DNA from: Desulfosporosinus acidiphilus SJ4
GTDB taxonomy: Bacteria > Bacillota > Desulfitobacteriia > Desulfitobacteriales > Desulfitobacteriaceae
Assembly: GCF_000255115.2 (NCBI RefSeq)
Contig: NC_018068.1
Coordinates: 1,893,977-1,957,976 of the forward strand
Direction: 5' to 3'
Length of the DNA stretch: 64,000 nt
Shown: piece after piece, positions 44,159 to 53,688 of the stretch
Numbering within the stretch: position 1 is the stretch's first letter
Layout: every line of letters starts with the position of its first letter
Program-made: the position numbers and the translations under genes
Notes under the pieces: model-generated
The model's input: only the letters and a program-made list of their open reading frames with translations
Database searches by the model: none
What the model was told of the DNA's origin: nothing

Positions 44159-44530
44159 ATGCAGCGTAAGGACGATTACGAAGTGCGGCGGGCACATCTG
44201 GCGGAACTTAGTGAGAAAGAACTGGAAGAACGTTTTTGGCTATTAACTAATCAGATCGTAGACCCTCTGCTCGAATTAGCACGGACTCATACGTCACCCT
44301 CCATTGAGCGATCTGTGCTCTTACGGATGGGTTTGGATAGTCTTACAGCAAAAGGGGTCGTGGAAAAAGCGTTATTGAATGGAGTTCTGGAACACGGAGC
44401 CGGGCATTGTGTCTGGCGCTATGCGGAAAGAGAAGGTTTGGAACTTCTTCAAGCAGCGGAAAAGTTAGCACGGGGAGAGGGTTGGGAGACAATCAAAGAT
44501 TTCTTCGGAGAGGTGAAGCATAATGCCTGA
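44159..44530 (+). CDS. oraS: D-ornithine 4,5-aminomutase S subunit
   Basis: 123 residues from ATG 44159 (GAAGGGGTG before it). DDYEVRRAHLAELSEKELEERFWLLTNQIVDPLLELARTHTSPSIERSVLLRMG is the OraS signature, similar to the N-terminal part of KamD. It is the small partner of OraE. Overlaps the oraE start by 8 bases. Confidence 0.93.
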   Translation: MQRKDDYEVRRAHLAELSEKELEERFWLLTNQIVDPLLELARTHTSPSIERSVLLRMGLDSLTAKGVVEKALLNGVLEHGAGHCVWRYAEREGLELLQAAEKLARGEGWETIKDFFGEVKHNA

Positions 44531-46733
44531 TTGTTCACTGGATCAGCATAAGAAGCTTAATATTGAACAAATTCTGGGGAATCTGGAAAGTTATCGACCA
44601 AGACGAAAGGGGTGGATCTGGCGCAAGTCGGTTCCTCAGCAGAAGTTAGGACCGTTTACGTACTCTCAGACCTCTCAGGGGCTAAAAGCCAGTCAGCCTC
44701 TTCCTGCGGCGGGTTTCTTTGGCGGAATTGATCCTCAACCGGAATGTACCATTACGTCAGAGATTGCTTCCGGGCGTTTTGAGGACGACTTAAGGCGGAT
44801 GAGGATGGCTGCATATCATGGTGCAGATCACATTATGGTGATTCGAACCGCTGGACAAAGCCATTATGACGGTTTGCTTGAAGGGACACCGGAAGGAATT
44901 GGGGGAGTCCCGATTAGCCGCAAACAACTGCGGGCAACCCGCAAAGCATTAGATTTGATCGAAGATGAAGTGGGTCGGGAGATTAATTTGCATTCTTATG
45001 TAAGTGGTGTCGCAGGGCCGGAGGTTGCCGTTCTTTTAGCTGAGGAAGGGGTTAATGGTGCACACCAAGACCCTCAATATAATGTCCTCTATCGGAATAT
45101 TAATGCTGTTCGCTCGTTTGTTGATGCCGCCGAAGCTAAAAAGGTCATGAACTGGGCTGAAATTGCGCAAATCGACGGGGCACATAATGCAAACGCTACA
45201 GCCCGTGAAGCTTGGAAGGTGATGCCGGAACTACTGGTTCAGCACGCTATAAACTGTGCCTATTCTATCAAAGTGGGGATGCCTAAAGATCGTATTTGCC
45301 TTTCAACCGTTCCCCCAACAGCACCACCTGCACCGGCGCTGCGTTTGGATTTGCCCTACGCTGTGGCTTTACGGGAATTGTTTGCCGGCTTTCGGATGCG
45401 GGCGCAAATGAATACCAAATATATGGAATCTGATACACGGGAAGTGACTGTCACTCATACCCTGAATGTTCTGCTTTCCCGCCTCACTTCCGCGGATATT
45501 CAAAGTACCATCACTCCGGATGAAGGGCGTAATGTTCCCTGGCACTATAACACGGTGAATGGCCTAAACACGGCCAAGCAGGCATTGGTGGGGTTAGACG
45601 GCTTGCAGGAAATGGTCGGGATTAAACGGGAGGGGATCTTAGGAGACCGGGTGCGTGAACTGAAGGAACGAGCCGTTTTGTTTCTCGAAGAAATCCTGGA
45701 GACAGGCGGTTATTTCGAAGCGGTTCAACAAGGGTTCTTCGTGGATTCGGGGTTTTATCCGGAACGGAATGGTGACGGAATCGTCAGAGATATTAAAGGG
45801 GGAGTGGGAACAGAGGTTTTACCTCGAGCTCGTGATTATTTTGCTCCGGTTTGCGGACACTTTGGCGATAATCACAGACCGGAAGGGGTAGAGACTATAT
45901 GTGACAAGATCGGCGGCTGCACTCTTTGTGTGCCGGAAAAAATTCAATGGATTGATGAACTTGATGAAGAGGACAATGTCAATAAGCGTCTGGAGAAAAG
46001 CCGTCCTTACCGTCAGGAAACGTTAACCCCTGAAGTCCAATGGGCAGGGGATGGCGTTATCAGTATGACCTTGTTTTTGCCGACGGATATTCGGACAGCT
46101 CATTTTGCGGCCTTAGAGATCGCTAAACAAATGGGGTGGAAGGAAACTGAGGTTATTCATAAACAAGTCATGCACCCTGCGGAGGGAACGGTTTTAGAAG
46201 TCAAGGGTAAAATAGGAGTTACGATTAATCCCTTGACACTTAAAATACCGGAAGCAGAGGAGCGGCTCAGCGCAGAGCTTATTCGCCAGAAAGTTCAGGA
46301 GAGGCCAATGCTGGGGGTGGCCGCCACTGTCGGGGACGATGAACATTCGGTGGGGTTGAGGGAAATTCTGGATATCAAACACGGCGGATTAGAAGGGTTT
46401 GGAATGAAGTTTCATTACCTAGGAACCTCCGTTCCAATCGCCAAAGTAGTGGATGCTGCCCTAGAGACAGGCGCTAAAGTTATTTTGATTAGCACGATTA
46501 TTACTCATGGAGATATGCATCGTCTTAATATGCAAAAATTACATGATTTGTGTGTTGAACGTGGAGTTCGCGACCGCTTGATTCTTGTAGGAGGAGGGAC
46601 GCAAGTTACCAATGAATTAGCCAGGGAATGGGGAATGGATGCCGGGTTTGGAAGGGGAACCAAAGGGATTGATGTGGCCAGCTTTCTGGTTAAGTATCGG
46701 GAGGAGCATTTCCCGGTCAAAGTGAGGGATTAG
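44523..46733 (+). CDS. oraE: D-ornithine 4,5-aminomutase E subunit
   Basis: 736 residues, full length. The N-terminal TIM barrel has MVIRTAGQSHYDGLLEGTPEGIGGVPI, then GPEVAVLLAEEGVNGAHQDPQYNVLYRNIN; the C-terminal Rossmann domain has DDEHSVGLREIL (the B12-ligand His, near residue 607) and LVGGGTQVTNELAREWGMDAGFGRGTKG. Moves the amino group of D-ornithine from C5 to C4 with adenosylcobalamin and PLP. Confidence 0.96.
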   Translation: MPDCSLDQHKKLNIEQILGNLESYRPRRKGWIWRKSVPQQKLGPFTYSQTSQGLKASQPLPAAGFFGGIDPQPECTITSEIASGRFEDDLRRMRMAAYHGADHIMVIRTAGQSHYDGLLEGTPEGIGGVPISRKQLRATRKALDLIEDEVGREINLHSYVSGVAGPEVAVLLAEEGVNGAHQDPQYNVLYRNINAVRSFVDAAEAKKVMNWAEIAQIDGAHNANATAREAWKVMPELLVQHAINCAYSIKVGMPKDRICLSTVPPTAPPAPALRLDLPYAVALRELFAGFRMRAQMNTKYMESDTREVTVTHTLNVLLSRLTSADIQSTITPDEGRNVPWHYNTVNGLNTAKQALVGLDGLQEMVGIKREGILGDRVRELKERAVLFLEEILETGGYFEAVQQGFFVDSGFYPERNGDGIVRDIKGGVGTEVLPRARDYFAPVCGHFGDNHRPEGVETICDKIGGCTLCVPEKIQWIDELDEEDNVNKRLEKSRPYRQETLTPEVQWAGDGVISMTLFLPTDIRTAHFAALEIAKQMGWKETEVIHKQVMHPAEGTVLEVKGKIGVTINPLTLKIPEAEERLSAELIRQKVQERPMLGVAATVGDDEHSVGLREILDIKHGGLEGFGMKFHYLGTSVPIAKVVDAALETGAKVILISTIITHGDMHRLNMQKLHDLCVERGVRDRLILVGGGTQVTNELAREWGMDAGFGRGTKGIDVASFLVKYREEHFPVKVRD

Positions 46734-46735
46734 CC

Positions 46736-48097
46736 ATGAGAAAGGTACTGGTGGCTGAAATCGGCAGCACGACAACCGTGGTAAATGCCTTCGATGGTTT
46801 GGACACGACTAACCCGCGCTTGCTTGGGCAAGGTCTTTCCCCTACCACCGTGCTTGATGGAGATGTAGGGATTGGGTTGAGGCGGGCCGTTGCCGATCTT
46901 GAAAAAACGACCGGACCGGTGGGTTCGCTGAGGGACGTTCCTTTTTATGCAACGAGTTCGGCAGCCGGTGGACTGAAAATGACGGTTCATGGTCTTGTGC
47001 CCGATATGACGGCTCGTGCTGCACGGGAAGCTGCCTTGGGAGCAGGGGCGGTGGTCCGCTATCAAACTGCCGGAGAGCTGACAGAGGAAGATTGGGAAGA
47101 AATTCTCCAAATCCGCCCCAATATTATGCTCCTAGCCGGCGGGGTGGATCATGGCGATCGGCGAGTTGTTCTTGAAAATGCAAACAAACTAGCATCTTGG
47201 TTTAGTCAAACCACTTGGCGAATTCCCATAATTTATGCCGGAAATATTGCTGTCGCAGCGAGTGTGCAAAAAATTCTTGCTCAAGCAAATCTGGATGTTA
47301 GAGTTGTACCTAATGTTTACCCGAAGATTGACCAACTGAACATTGAACCGACAAGGCGCGCTATTCAGGAAGTCTTTGAACAACATATTACCGAGGCTCC
47401 GGGGATGCAAGGAATCAGGAAGATTGTCAATGGCAGGATCATGCCAACGCCCGGTGCCGTAATGCAAGCGGCTCAACTGTTTTACGGTGAAATGGGAGAC
47501 GTCTTAGTGTTTGATGTCGGAGGAGCAACGACGGATGTTCATTCGATTACTTTGGGGGCAGAGGAAAATCAAAAAATAGCCCTTGGGCCGGAACCTTTAG
47601 CAAAACGAACGGTGGAAGGGGATCTTGGAGTCTATGTCAATGCTCAAAGTATCGTCGAGCTTACAGGGAAGGAAAAAATATCGGAGCATCACGGTCGGGA
47701 TTGGGCTAACTATTTAAAACCAGTTCCGAGAACTCCGGAAGAGGTGGCTCTAAGCTCGGAATTGACCACTGAGGCGATAAGGATCGCTCTTTTGAGACAT
47801 AGTGGCAGGTATCGCCACTACTATGGAACAAATGGCAGAGTTACACGTGTTGATGGACGTGATCTAACGCGAATTCGTTGGATCGTAGGAACGGGTGGGG
47901 CACTTACACGTTTACCGAACGGGTTGGGAATGATAAGGCAAAGTTATCAACAGGCGGGGGACGCTTTGCTTCCAAGAGAAGAAGTGGCCCTGATGCTGGA
48001 TACAGATTATATTATGGCATCTTTGGGAGTGCTGACGACAACGTATCGCCAAGGATCCTGGCTGCTTTTGCGCAAATCACTTGAGATAGAAAATTAG
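46736..48097 (+). CDS. GlmL/MutL-like aminomutase reactivase (ASKHA fold)
   Basis: 453 residues, 2 bases after oraE. VLVAEIGSTTTVVNAFD is the phosphate-1 loop and DVLVFDVGGATTDVHSIT the phosphate-2 loop of the actin/Hsp70 ATPase fold, as in GlmL of glutamate mutase. IVGTGGALTRLPNGLGMI closes the site. Such proteins repair or reactivate B12-dependent mutases, and in ornithine clusters this gene follows oraE. Function by family and position; not shown for this protein. Confidence 0.85.
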   Translation: MRKVLVAEIGSTTTVVNAFDGLDTTNPRLLGQGLSPTTVLDGDVGIGLRRAVADLEKTTGPVGSLRDVPFYATSSAAGGLKMTVHGLVPDMTARAAREAALGAGAVVRYQTAGELTEEDWEEILQIRPNIMLLAGGVDHGDRRVVLENANKLASWFSQTTWRIPIIYAGNIAVAASVQKILAQANLDVRVVPNVYPKIDQLNIEPTRRAIQEVFEQHITEAPGMQGIRKIVNGRIMPTPGAVMQAAQLFYGEMGDVLVFDVGGATTDVHSITLGAEENQKIALGPEPLAKRTVEGDLGVYVNAQSIVELTGKEKISEHHGRDWANYLKPVPRTPEEVALSSELTTEAIRIALLRHSGRYRHYYGTNGRVTRVDGRDLTRIRWIVGTGGALTRLPNGLGMIRQSYQQAGDALLPREEVALMLDTDYIMASLGVLTTTYRQGSWLLLRKSLEIEN

Positions 48098-48112
48098 AGG
48101 GAGGAAAACGGC

Positions 48113-49180
48113 ATGAGCTTACCCGAAATAGTGATTAACCTTACTAAGATTACCAAGAATGTTGATGTATTAAAGCGGATTGCTGATCCTTATCAAGTTG
48201 AAGTGGTTGGCGTAACCAAAGTATTTTCAGGTGAATCCAAAATTGCTGCAGCAATGTTAGCGGGAGGAATAAGGATGTTGGCAGATTCTCGGTTAGAAAA
48301 TCTTGCGCATTTAAAAAAGGCCTTTCCGGACACTCCTTTGATGCTTTTACGTTTGCCGGGGCTTTCTCAGGTTGATGAGACCGTTATATTGGCTGAAGTA
48401 AGTTTAAATTCAAATTGGGAAGTCTTGCAGGCTCTTTCTCAAGCGGCTTTAAGATACCACAAAACACATCGGGTGATTCTCATGGTGGAGATGGGGGATT
48501 TGCGAGAGGGAATATGGCCCGAGGAATTATCTCAATTGGTTTCTCAAGTACTCCGCCTAAAGGGTTTAATATTGGAAGGATTGGGAGTTAATTTAGCTTG
48601 CTATGGCGGCGTGATTCCCACGCCCGAAAATTTAGGACAACTTGTTGAGCTGGCCGAAGGAGTAGAAAAAGAATTTGGAATTTCTCTACCGGTTATCTCC
48701 GGAGGGAATTCTGCGTCATTATCGCTTCTTCAGAGCGGCAAGGTCCCTGCTCGAATTAATCAACTGCGAATCGGTGAAGGAATTGTTCTAGGTTGCGAGA
48801 CCGTTAACCGACAACCTCTGCCCGGTGCCTTTTCTGATGCCTTTATTTTAAGGGCTGAGATTTTGGAAAGTTATGATAAACCAACCGTTCCGTTAGGTTC
48901 AATTGGTCAGGACGCTTTTGGAGAAATTCCCAAGTTCACTGATGAAGGATGGAGAAAACGAGGGATCATCGCTTTAGGACGACAGGATGTTCCGACTGAG
49001 GGCTTAATATTGCGGGATGAACGACTTAGGATTTTTGGGGCGAGTTCGGATCATCTGATCGTGGATGTCACAGGTGCCCCGGAATTATCGGTAGGCTCGG
49101 TGGTTGAATTTAATCTGAATTATAGGGGATTGCTGGGGGCCATGACTTCTCCGTTTGTCCATAAGCGTTATATTAATTAA
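48113..49180 (+). CDS. orr: ornithine racemase
   Basis: 355 residues. Alanine-racemase-like TIM barrel: NLTKITKNVDVLKRIADPYQVEVVGVTKVFSG holds the PLP lysine (VTK), RMLADSRLENLAHLKK, GGNSASLSLLQSG and RINQLRIGEGIVLGCET follow. It turns L-ornithine into D-ornithine, the substrate of OraSE. RBS GAGGGAGG before the ATG. Confidence 0.93.
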   Translation: MSLPEIVINLTKITKNVDVLKRIADPYQVEVVGVTKVFSGESKIAAAMLAGGIRMLADSRLENLAHLKKAFPDTPLMLLRLPGLSQVDETVILAEVSLNSNWEVLQALSQAALRYHKTHRVILMVEMGDLREGIWPEELSQLVSQVLRLKGLILEGLGVNLACYGGVIPTPENLGQLVELAEGVEKEFGISLPVISGGNSASLSLLQSGKVPARINQLRIGEGIVLGCETVNRQPLPGAFSDAFILRAEILESYDKPTVPLGSIGQDAFGEIPKFTDEGWRKRGIIALGRQDVPTEGLILRDERLRIFGASSDHLIVDVTGAPELSVGSVVEFNLNYRGLLGAMTSPFVHKRYIN

Positions 49181-49213
49181 TTTACCAAGAAGATTGAGCG
49201 AGGGGGAACCTAA

Positions 49214-50116
49214 GTGAACGGACGGGTCATTCGAATTATCGGGGTGCCCATTGATCTTGGAGCAGATCGGCGTGGAGTAGATATGGGGCCAAGTGCTATG
49301 CGCTATGCCGGGTTGAACGCAGAGTTGCTGCGGCTGGGATGGAAGGTCGAGGATCTTGGCAATTTGGAGGTTCCGATTCCTGAGACACGTGAAATTAATA
49401 ATAAACTGCTAAAGTATTTAGAGGAAATTGCCAAGGTTAACGAGCAGCTTCATCTCAAAGTTGCCGAGGTAATCAAAGAGGGGGGAGTTCCTTTGATCCT
49501 CGGCGGTGATCATAGTTTAGGGATCGGTTCTTTAGCAGGACTGGCCTTAAGTGGCCGGCGGTTTGGCTTGATTTGGTTTGATACTCACGGAGATTATAAC
49601 TCCTCTGTAACGACGAACAGCGGTAATATTCACGGAATGCCTCTGGCCGTAGCTAATGGCATCGGGGCGAAAGAGTTAACTTCGATTGGGGGGGAGCAGA
49701 AGAAAATACGAGAAGAAAATACAGTAATCATTGGCGCACGAGATATGGACCCTGAAGAGCGGGAAATGCTGCGTCGCTCTAAGATTACCGTCTTCACGAT
49801 GAACGATATAGACCAGCGAGGAATGAAAGAGGTTGTCCATGAAGCAATTCGCAGGGCGTCTCTGGAAACAGATGGAATCCATGTGAGTTTTGATTTGGAT
49901 GTTATTGACCCCTTAGAAGCACCAGGTGTAGGGACACCTGTTGCCGGAGGAATAACTTATCGTGAAGCACATTTAGCAATGGAATTGATTGCTGAAACCG
50001 GCCTGCTTATAAGCATGGATATGGTGGAAGTAAATCCTATTTTAGATTATAAGAACAAGACGGCAGAGTTAGCGGTTGGGTTAATTTGTTCTGCGTTTGG
50101 AAAACGTATTTATTAG
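49214..50116 (+). CDS. rocF: arginase
   Basis: 300 residues. All metal boxes of the ureohydrolase fold: LILGGDHSLGIGS, LIWFDTHGDYNSS, HVSFDLDVIDP and the closing SMDMVEVNPILD. Start VRIIGVPIDLGADRRGVDMGPSAMRYAGL is typical of Bacillus-type arginase RocF rather than agmatinase. It hydrolyses arginine to ornithine and urea, feeding the rest of the operon. Last gene before a strong terminator. Confidence 0.95.
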   Translation: MNGRVIRIIGVPIDLGADRRGVDMGPSAMRYAGLNAELLRLGWKVEDLGNLEVPIPETREINNKLLKYLEEIAKVNEQLHLKVAEVIKEGGVPLILGGDHSLGIGSLAGLALSGRRFGLIWFDTHGDYNSSVTTNSGNIHGMPLAVANGIGAKELTSIGGEQKKIREENTVIIGARDMDPEEREMLRRSKITVFTMNDIDQRGMKEVVHEAIRRASLETDGIHVSFDLDVIDPLEAPGVGTPVAGGITYREAHLAMELIAETGLLISMDMVEVNPILDYKNKTAELAVGLICSAFGKRIY

Positions 50117-50165
50117 AAAACAATTATTTGGTGCGAATTTTAGGCTGAACTAAAGTATAAATTAT

Positions 50166-50210
50166 AATGGGTCCCGCATCACTTCAGTCAGCGATGCGGG
50201 ACCCATTATT
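50166..50210 (+). terminator. terminator of the ornithine operon
   Basis: AATGGGTCCCGCATC / GATGCGGGACCCATT around ACTTCAGTCAGC, then ATT. 15-bp perfect stem. Confidence 0.85.
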
Positions 50211-50219
50211 GACTTATCC

Positions 50220-50312
50220 CATTTCTATAAGCGGGGGGTCTTTGTAAACTTATGGTGGGGTAGAGTCCCCATCTAAAGTCCCGATGTTCAGCTTTAGCTG
50301 AACGAGTTCACT
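50220..50312 (+). repeat. dispersed IS200/605-like end repeat, copy B
   Basis: GGTGGGGTAGAGTCCCC then GATGTTCAGCTTTAGCTGAA-CGAG-TTCAC. The hairpin TTCAGC-TTTA-GCTGAA followed by TTCAC resembles the right end of IS200/IS605 elements. Confidence 0.85.
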
Positions 50313-50324
50313 GCTATTGAAACT

Positions 50325-51899
50325 TTAATACTCTCCGTCAGCAATTTTTCGGCTGGTTTCAATAATTTCCTCCGTGCGATAACCTGAGCGTGTAGCCCAA
50401 AAAAAGGCAAGCAGACTAAAGACTGCAAAAAGGATGGTGTCGTATGGCGCGGGAATGAGATTCAGACCACCAAAGGATTTACTGCCAATATAGGAAAAGA
50501 CGATAATGAATATGAGGTAGACAGCAAACCATAGACCTGCCTGCAAATGTCTGGATCGAAAATTACCTTTAAGATAATAATAGAAGTAAATGACAAGACC
50601 AACGACGACTGCTCCTAAAGCATATCCGGTATTGGGCCAGCCGGTCCAATAGACGATTAGACCTGCTACTATAAAGGCGAGCGGAGAGAGAATGGTCAAA
50701 CCAGGGAGTTTCGTTGGTCGTTCGAGTTCTGGAGCAGTTCGACGTAATACACTGGCAGACACCGGTCCCAAAAGGTAACTGATAACTCCTGTAACAGAGA
50801 CAAAGGCAATAATCTTATTCCAAGAGGAAAATGGCAGGAGAGTCAAAATGCCAATAATTAGGTTGAAGATTAAGGCATGGGATGGAATTCTCCATTTGGG
50901 ATGAATGTGGAGAAAGGTTTTGGGGAGGTACCCGTTCTCCGCCATGGCTAGAATTCCACGGGCGGTTGATGCCGTATACACTAAGCCGGTGCCCCCTGGA
51001 GAAATCATGGCATCCGCTTGTAAAATGATAGCCAGCCAGCCCAAGTTAACGGCGGCAGCGAGTTGAGCAAATGGGGCGTCAAGACTTAAGGAAGACCAGC
51101 CTTTATTCAACATGGTGGGTGTTAGCCCTCCAATAAAGGCAATTTGCAGAAGAACATAAATACCGACACAGATAAGAACGGCTAAAACAACAGAAAGAGG
51201 CACATCCCGTTTAGGATTCCGCGCTTCACCGGCCAATTCAACACCTTGGCGAAAGCCCTGCAAGGAAAAGATGATACCTGAGCTGCCGACGGCCATTAAC
51301 GTTGCAGAAAATCCGTTCGGAAAAAATCCTCCATGAGAGACGAAGTTGCTGGGATGCATGCCGAAGGTCATAATTAAAATGGCAGTACCCACGGGTATCA
51401 CGAATTTGATCCAGGTAATGCTTGTGTTGATTTTAGCAAAGAGTTTAACACCAAAGTAGTTAATTACAAAAAATAAGGCGGTTAAAAGTATAGAAACCAC
51501 TAGTCCGCTCATCGTAAGCAGCCCAGTTTTGTCATTAAAAAAGATATGGAAATAATTGTTGGCATATTGAGTAATGGCTTCGGCTTCAGCAGGAGGAGTA
51601 GCTACCCAGCTAAGCCAGCCTCCCCAGCCAATGATAAAGCTGACTAAGCTTCCATGGGAATACTGGGGATAGCGAACGCTGCCTCCGGCCTCCGGCAACA
51701 TGCCGGCTAACTCGGCATAGACTAAGGCTACAAGGATGATGGCGATACCTCCTATAAGCCAGGAAAGAATGGCAGACGGACCAGCTACTGAAGAAGCAGC
51801 CTGAGAGGCTAAAAGCCAGCCGGAGCCAATGATGCCGCCAACCCCAATAAACGTTAAATCCAAGAGGGATAAATCTCGTTTAAGACCTAATTGCTTCAT
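50325..51899 (-). CDS. APC-family amino acid permease
   Basis: 524 residues from ATG 51899; earlier ATGs lie in the RBS GAGGAGG. About 12-14 hydrophobic segments; DLTFIGVGGIIGSGWLLASQAAS is the TM1 GxG helix break of APC transporters, and GFRQGVELAGEARNPKRDVP is the conserved loop after TM6. It ends with a cytoplasmic basic tail. Convergent to the ornithine operon and near a sigma-54-type promoter, so it probably brings in arginine, ornithine or lysine. Substrate inferred from context. Confidence 0.85.
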   Translation of the reverse strand: MKQLGLKRDLSLLDLTFIGVGGIIGSGWLLASQAASSVAGPSAILSWLIGGIAIILVALVYAELAGMLPEAGGSVRYPQYSHGSLVSFIIGWGGWLSWVATPPAEAEAITQYANNYFHIFFNDKTGLLTMSGLVVSILLTALFFVINYFGVKLFAKINTSITWIKFVIPVGTAILIMTFGMHPSNFVSHGGFFPNGFSATLMAVGSSGIIFSLQGFRQGVELAGEARNPKRDVPLSVVLAVLICVGIYVLLQIAFIGGLTPTMLNKGWSSLSLDAPFAQLAAAVNLGWLAIILQADAMISPGGTGLVYTASTARGILAMAENGYLPKTFLHIHPKWRIPSHALIFNLIIGILTLLPFSSWNKIIAFVSVTGVISYLLGPVSASVLRRTAPELERPTKLPGLTILSPLAFIVAGLIVYWTGWPNTGYALGAVVVGLVIYFYYYLKGNFRSRHLQAGLWFAVYLIFIIVFSYIGSKSFGGLNLIPAPYDTILFAVFSLLAFFWATRSGYRTEEIIETSRKIADGEY

Positions 51900-52519
51900 A
51901 TTTCTAAACATCCTCCTCAATCTTAAATTTGCAAGACCTCATCCGGAAAAAAGGGATTAGCGACCTATTGTGATATGTATAACATAGAGTCAAGGTCTAT
52001 TTAAAGACCGAACATATTGAGGAATTATCATCTCCTTTATACGCATAGTTGCAGCCATAGATTTTTGAAAATAATGAACAGTAATACGATAGGCCACACT
52101 ATTATAGCACCATGCAAGAAAAGTTCCAAATTTCTGAAAATTCCCCACATAACTTATATGCTTCATAATTAACGTATCGAGAGAATTTTGCGTTAGTGAT
52201 CCTTACAACGGCAGAGGCGTTTGAGGGGTTACTCTAATGGTTAAGTGCAAGCTAAGTTAGGTCTCACACAAAGGGCAGGATAAAAAAATACCCTATGGGC
52301 ACCTAAATGTAGTTTACCTTAAAGTGAAGGCAAAAAAATTTGCTGCCAATAAAGTATATTTAAGATAGTAATGCCTCTTAAAAAGCAAAAACCTTTGCAT
52401 CTCTCCATTGGGTTGAAAATATTTTTGCGGTCGAATGAAAGATCTCTGGCACTACCCTCATCCACAGTCAAAGCACTGAGTGTTCCTTGATCCTTGATGA
52501 GGAGAGGGTAGCAGGGCTC
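51900..52519 (-). other. 620-base intergenic stretch
   Basis: No gene seen. It holds the permease promoter region (sigma-54-type site at 52113-52128 minus), and a long stem at about 52454-52511 (CTACCCTC...GAGGGTAG) after nadA that may end the nad operon. AT-rich. Confidence 0.5.
52113..52128 (-). promoter_or_regulatory. probable sigma-54 promoter of the permease gene
   Basis: Minus strand TGGAAC-TTTTC-TTGCA: GG and GC at the right spacing, one weak base (A for C). Start near 52100, about 200 bases before the permease. Confidence 0.6.
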
Positions 52520-53605
52520 TTAAACAAGAGCTAGCATCCTGTTTAAGGCTAAAATTGCATCGGCCGTTATCTTAGGATCAACGCTAATTTGGTTAACAAC
52601 GTTGCCTTGATTAAGACTTTCCAATGCTGCTAGTAGATGAGGTTGACTAATTCGGCTCATTGAAATGCACAAGCAAGTATTTTCATTAAGACTGATAACC
52701 TTTTTGTCAGGATTTTCTAGAGCTAAGCGATGGACCAAATTAATTTCCGTTCCAACCGCCCAGATACTGCCTTTCTGAGCAGCCGTGATCTGCCGAATGA
52801 TAAAGTCTGTAGAACCACTGAGATCTGACTTCTCAACGACATCATGACTGCATTCCGGATGGACGACAACCGTAATTCCCGGATATTTTTTGCGAACTTC
52901 ATCCACATGGTGGGCCTTAAACTTCTGGTGTACACCACAGTACCCATCCCAAAGAATTAATTTCGGAGCTTGCTGGGGAAGTTCGACGTCTTCTGAATGG
53001 TCTCGGGACCAGAGTAAGATATCCTGATTTCGAAGTCCCAATGTAAGACCGGTATTTCGGCCAAGATGTTCATCAGGTAGAAACAGAATACTCTTTTTCT
53101 CATCAAGTAGCTTACTAAAGATTTTCGTAACATTAGAAGAAGTGCAGGTCATTCCGCCATTACAACCGCAAAACGCTTTAACTTCCGCACTGGAATTAAC
53201 GTACGTGACTGGAATAATTTCTTGGGAATACTTAGCTAAGAGGCGATTCCAACACTCTTCCACGTCATCAATATCTGCCATCTCCGCCATTGAGCAGCCG
53301 GCATTGAGATCCGGTAAAATAACCTTTTGATCCGGGGAGGTGAGCATATCTGCAGTTTCTGCCATAAAGTGAACACCACAGAAAACGATATACTCAGCCT
53401 CTTTTTCTTGGGCAGCTATTTGTGCCAGCTTTAAAGAATCCCCTCGATAATCGGTGAATCGGATAACCTCGTCACGTTGGTAGTGATGTCCCAGAATAAT
53501 CATCTTTGAGCCCAGATTGGCCTTGATGGCGCGGATACGTTCTTCTCGATCCCTTTCACTCATTAGAATATATTCATCAGGTATTGGTTGTTGATTTTTG
53601 TACAT
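52520..53605 (-). CDS. nadA: quinolinate synthase
   Basis: 361 residues. MIILGHHYQRDEVIRFTDYRGDSLKLAQIA, then CGVHFMAETADML, CNGGMTCTSSN and HPECSHDV supply the three cysteines for the [4Fe-4S] cluster. It condenses iminoaspartate with dihydroxyacetone phosphate to quinolinate. Third gene of the nadB-nadC-nadA operon. Confidence 0.95.
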   Translation of the reverse strand: MYKNQQPIPDEYILMSERDREERIRAIKANLGSKMIILGHHYQRDEVIRFTDYRGDSLKLAQIAAQEKEAEYIVFCGVHFMAETADMLTSPDQKVILPDLNAGCSMAEMADIDDVEECWNRLLAKYSQEIIPVTYVNSSAEVKAFCGCNGGMTCTSSNVTKIFSKLLDEKKSILFLPDEHLGRNTGLTLGLRNQDILLWSRDHSEDVELPQQAPKLILWDGYCGVHQKFKAHHVDEVRKKYPGITVVVHPECSHDVVEKSDLSGSTDFIIRQITAAQKGSIWAVGTEINLVHRLALENPDKKVISLNENTCLCISMSRISQPHLLAALESLNQGNVVNQISVDPKITADAILALNRMLALV

Positions 53606-53688
53606 TTTTTCTCCTCACTAACTTTTGATGAATGAGTTAAAACGTTTAGCATTTAATGCTGCGTTTGATACTTCGGTATTAATTCCGA

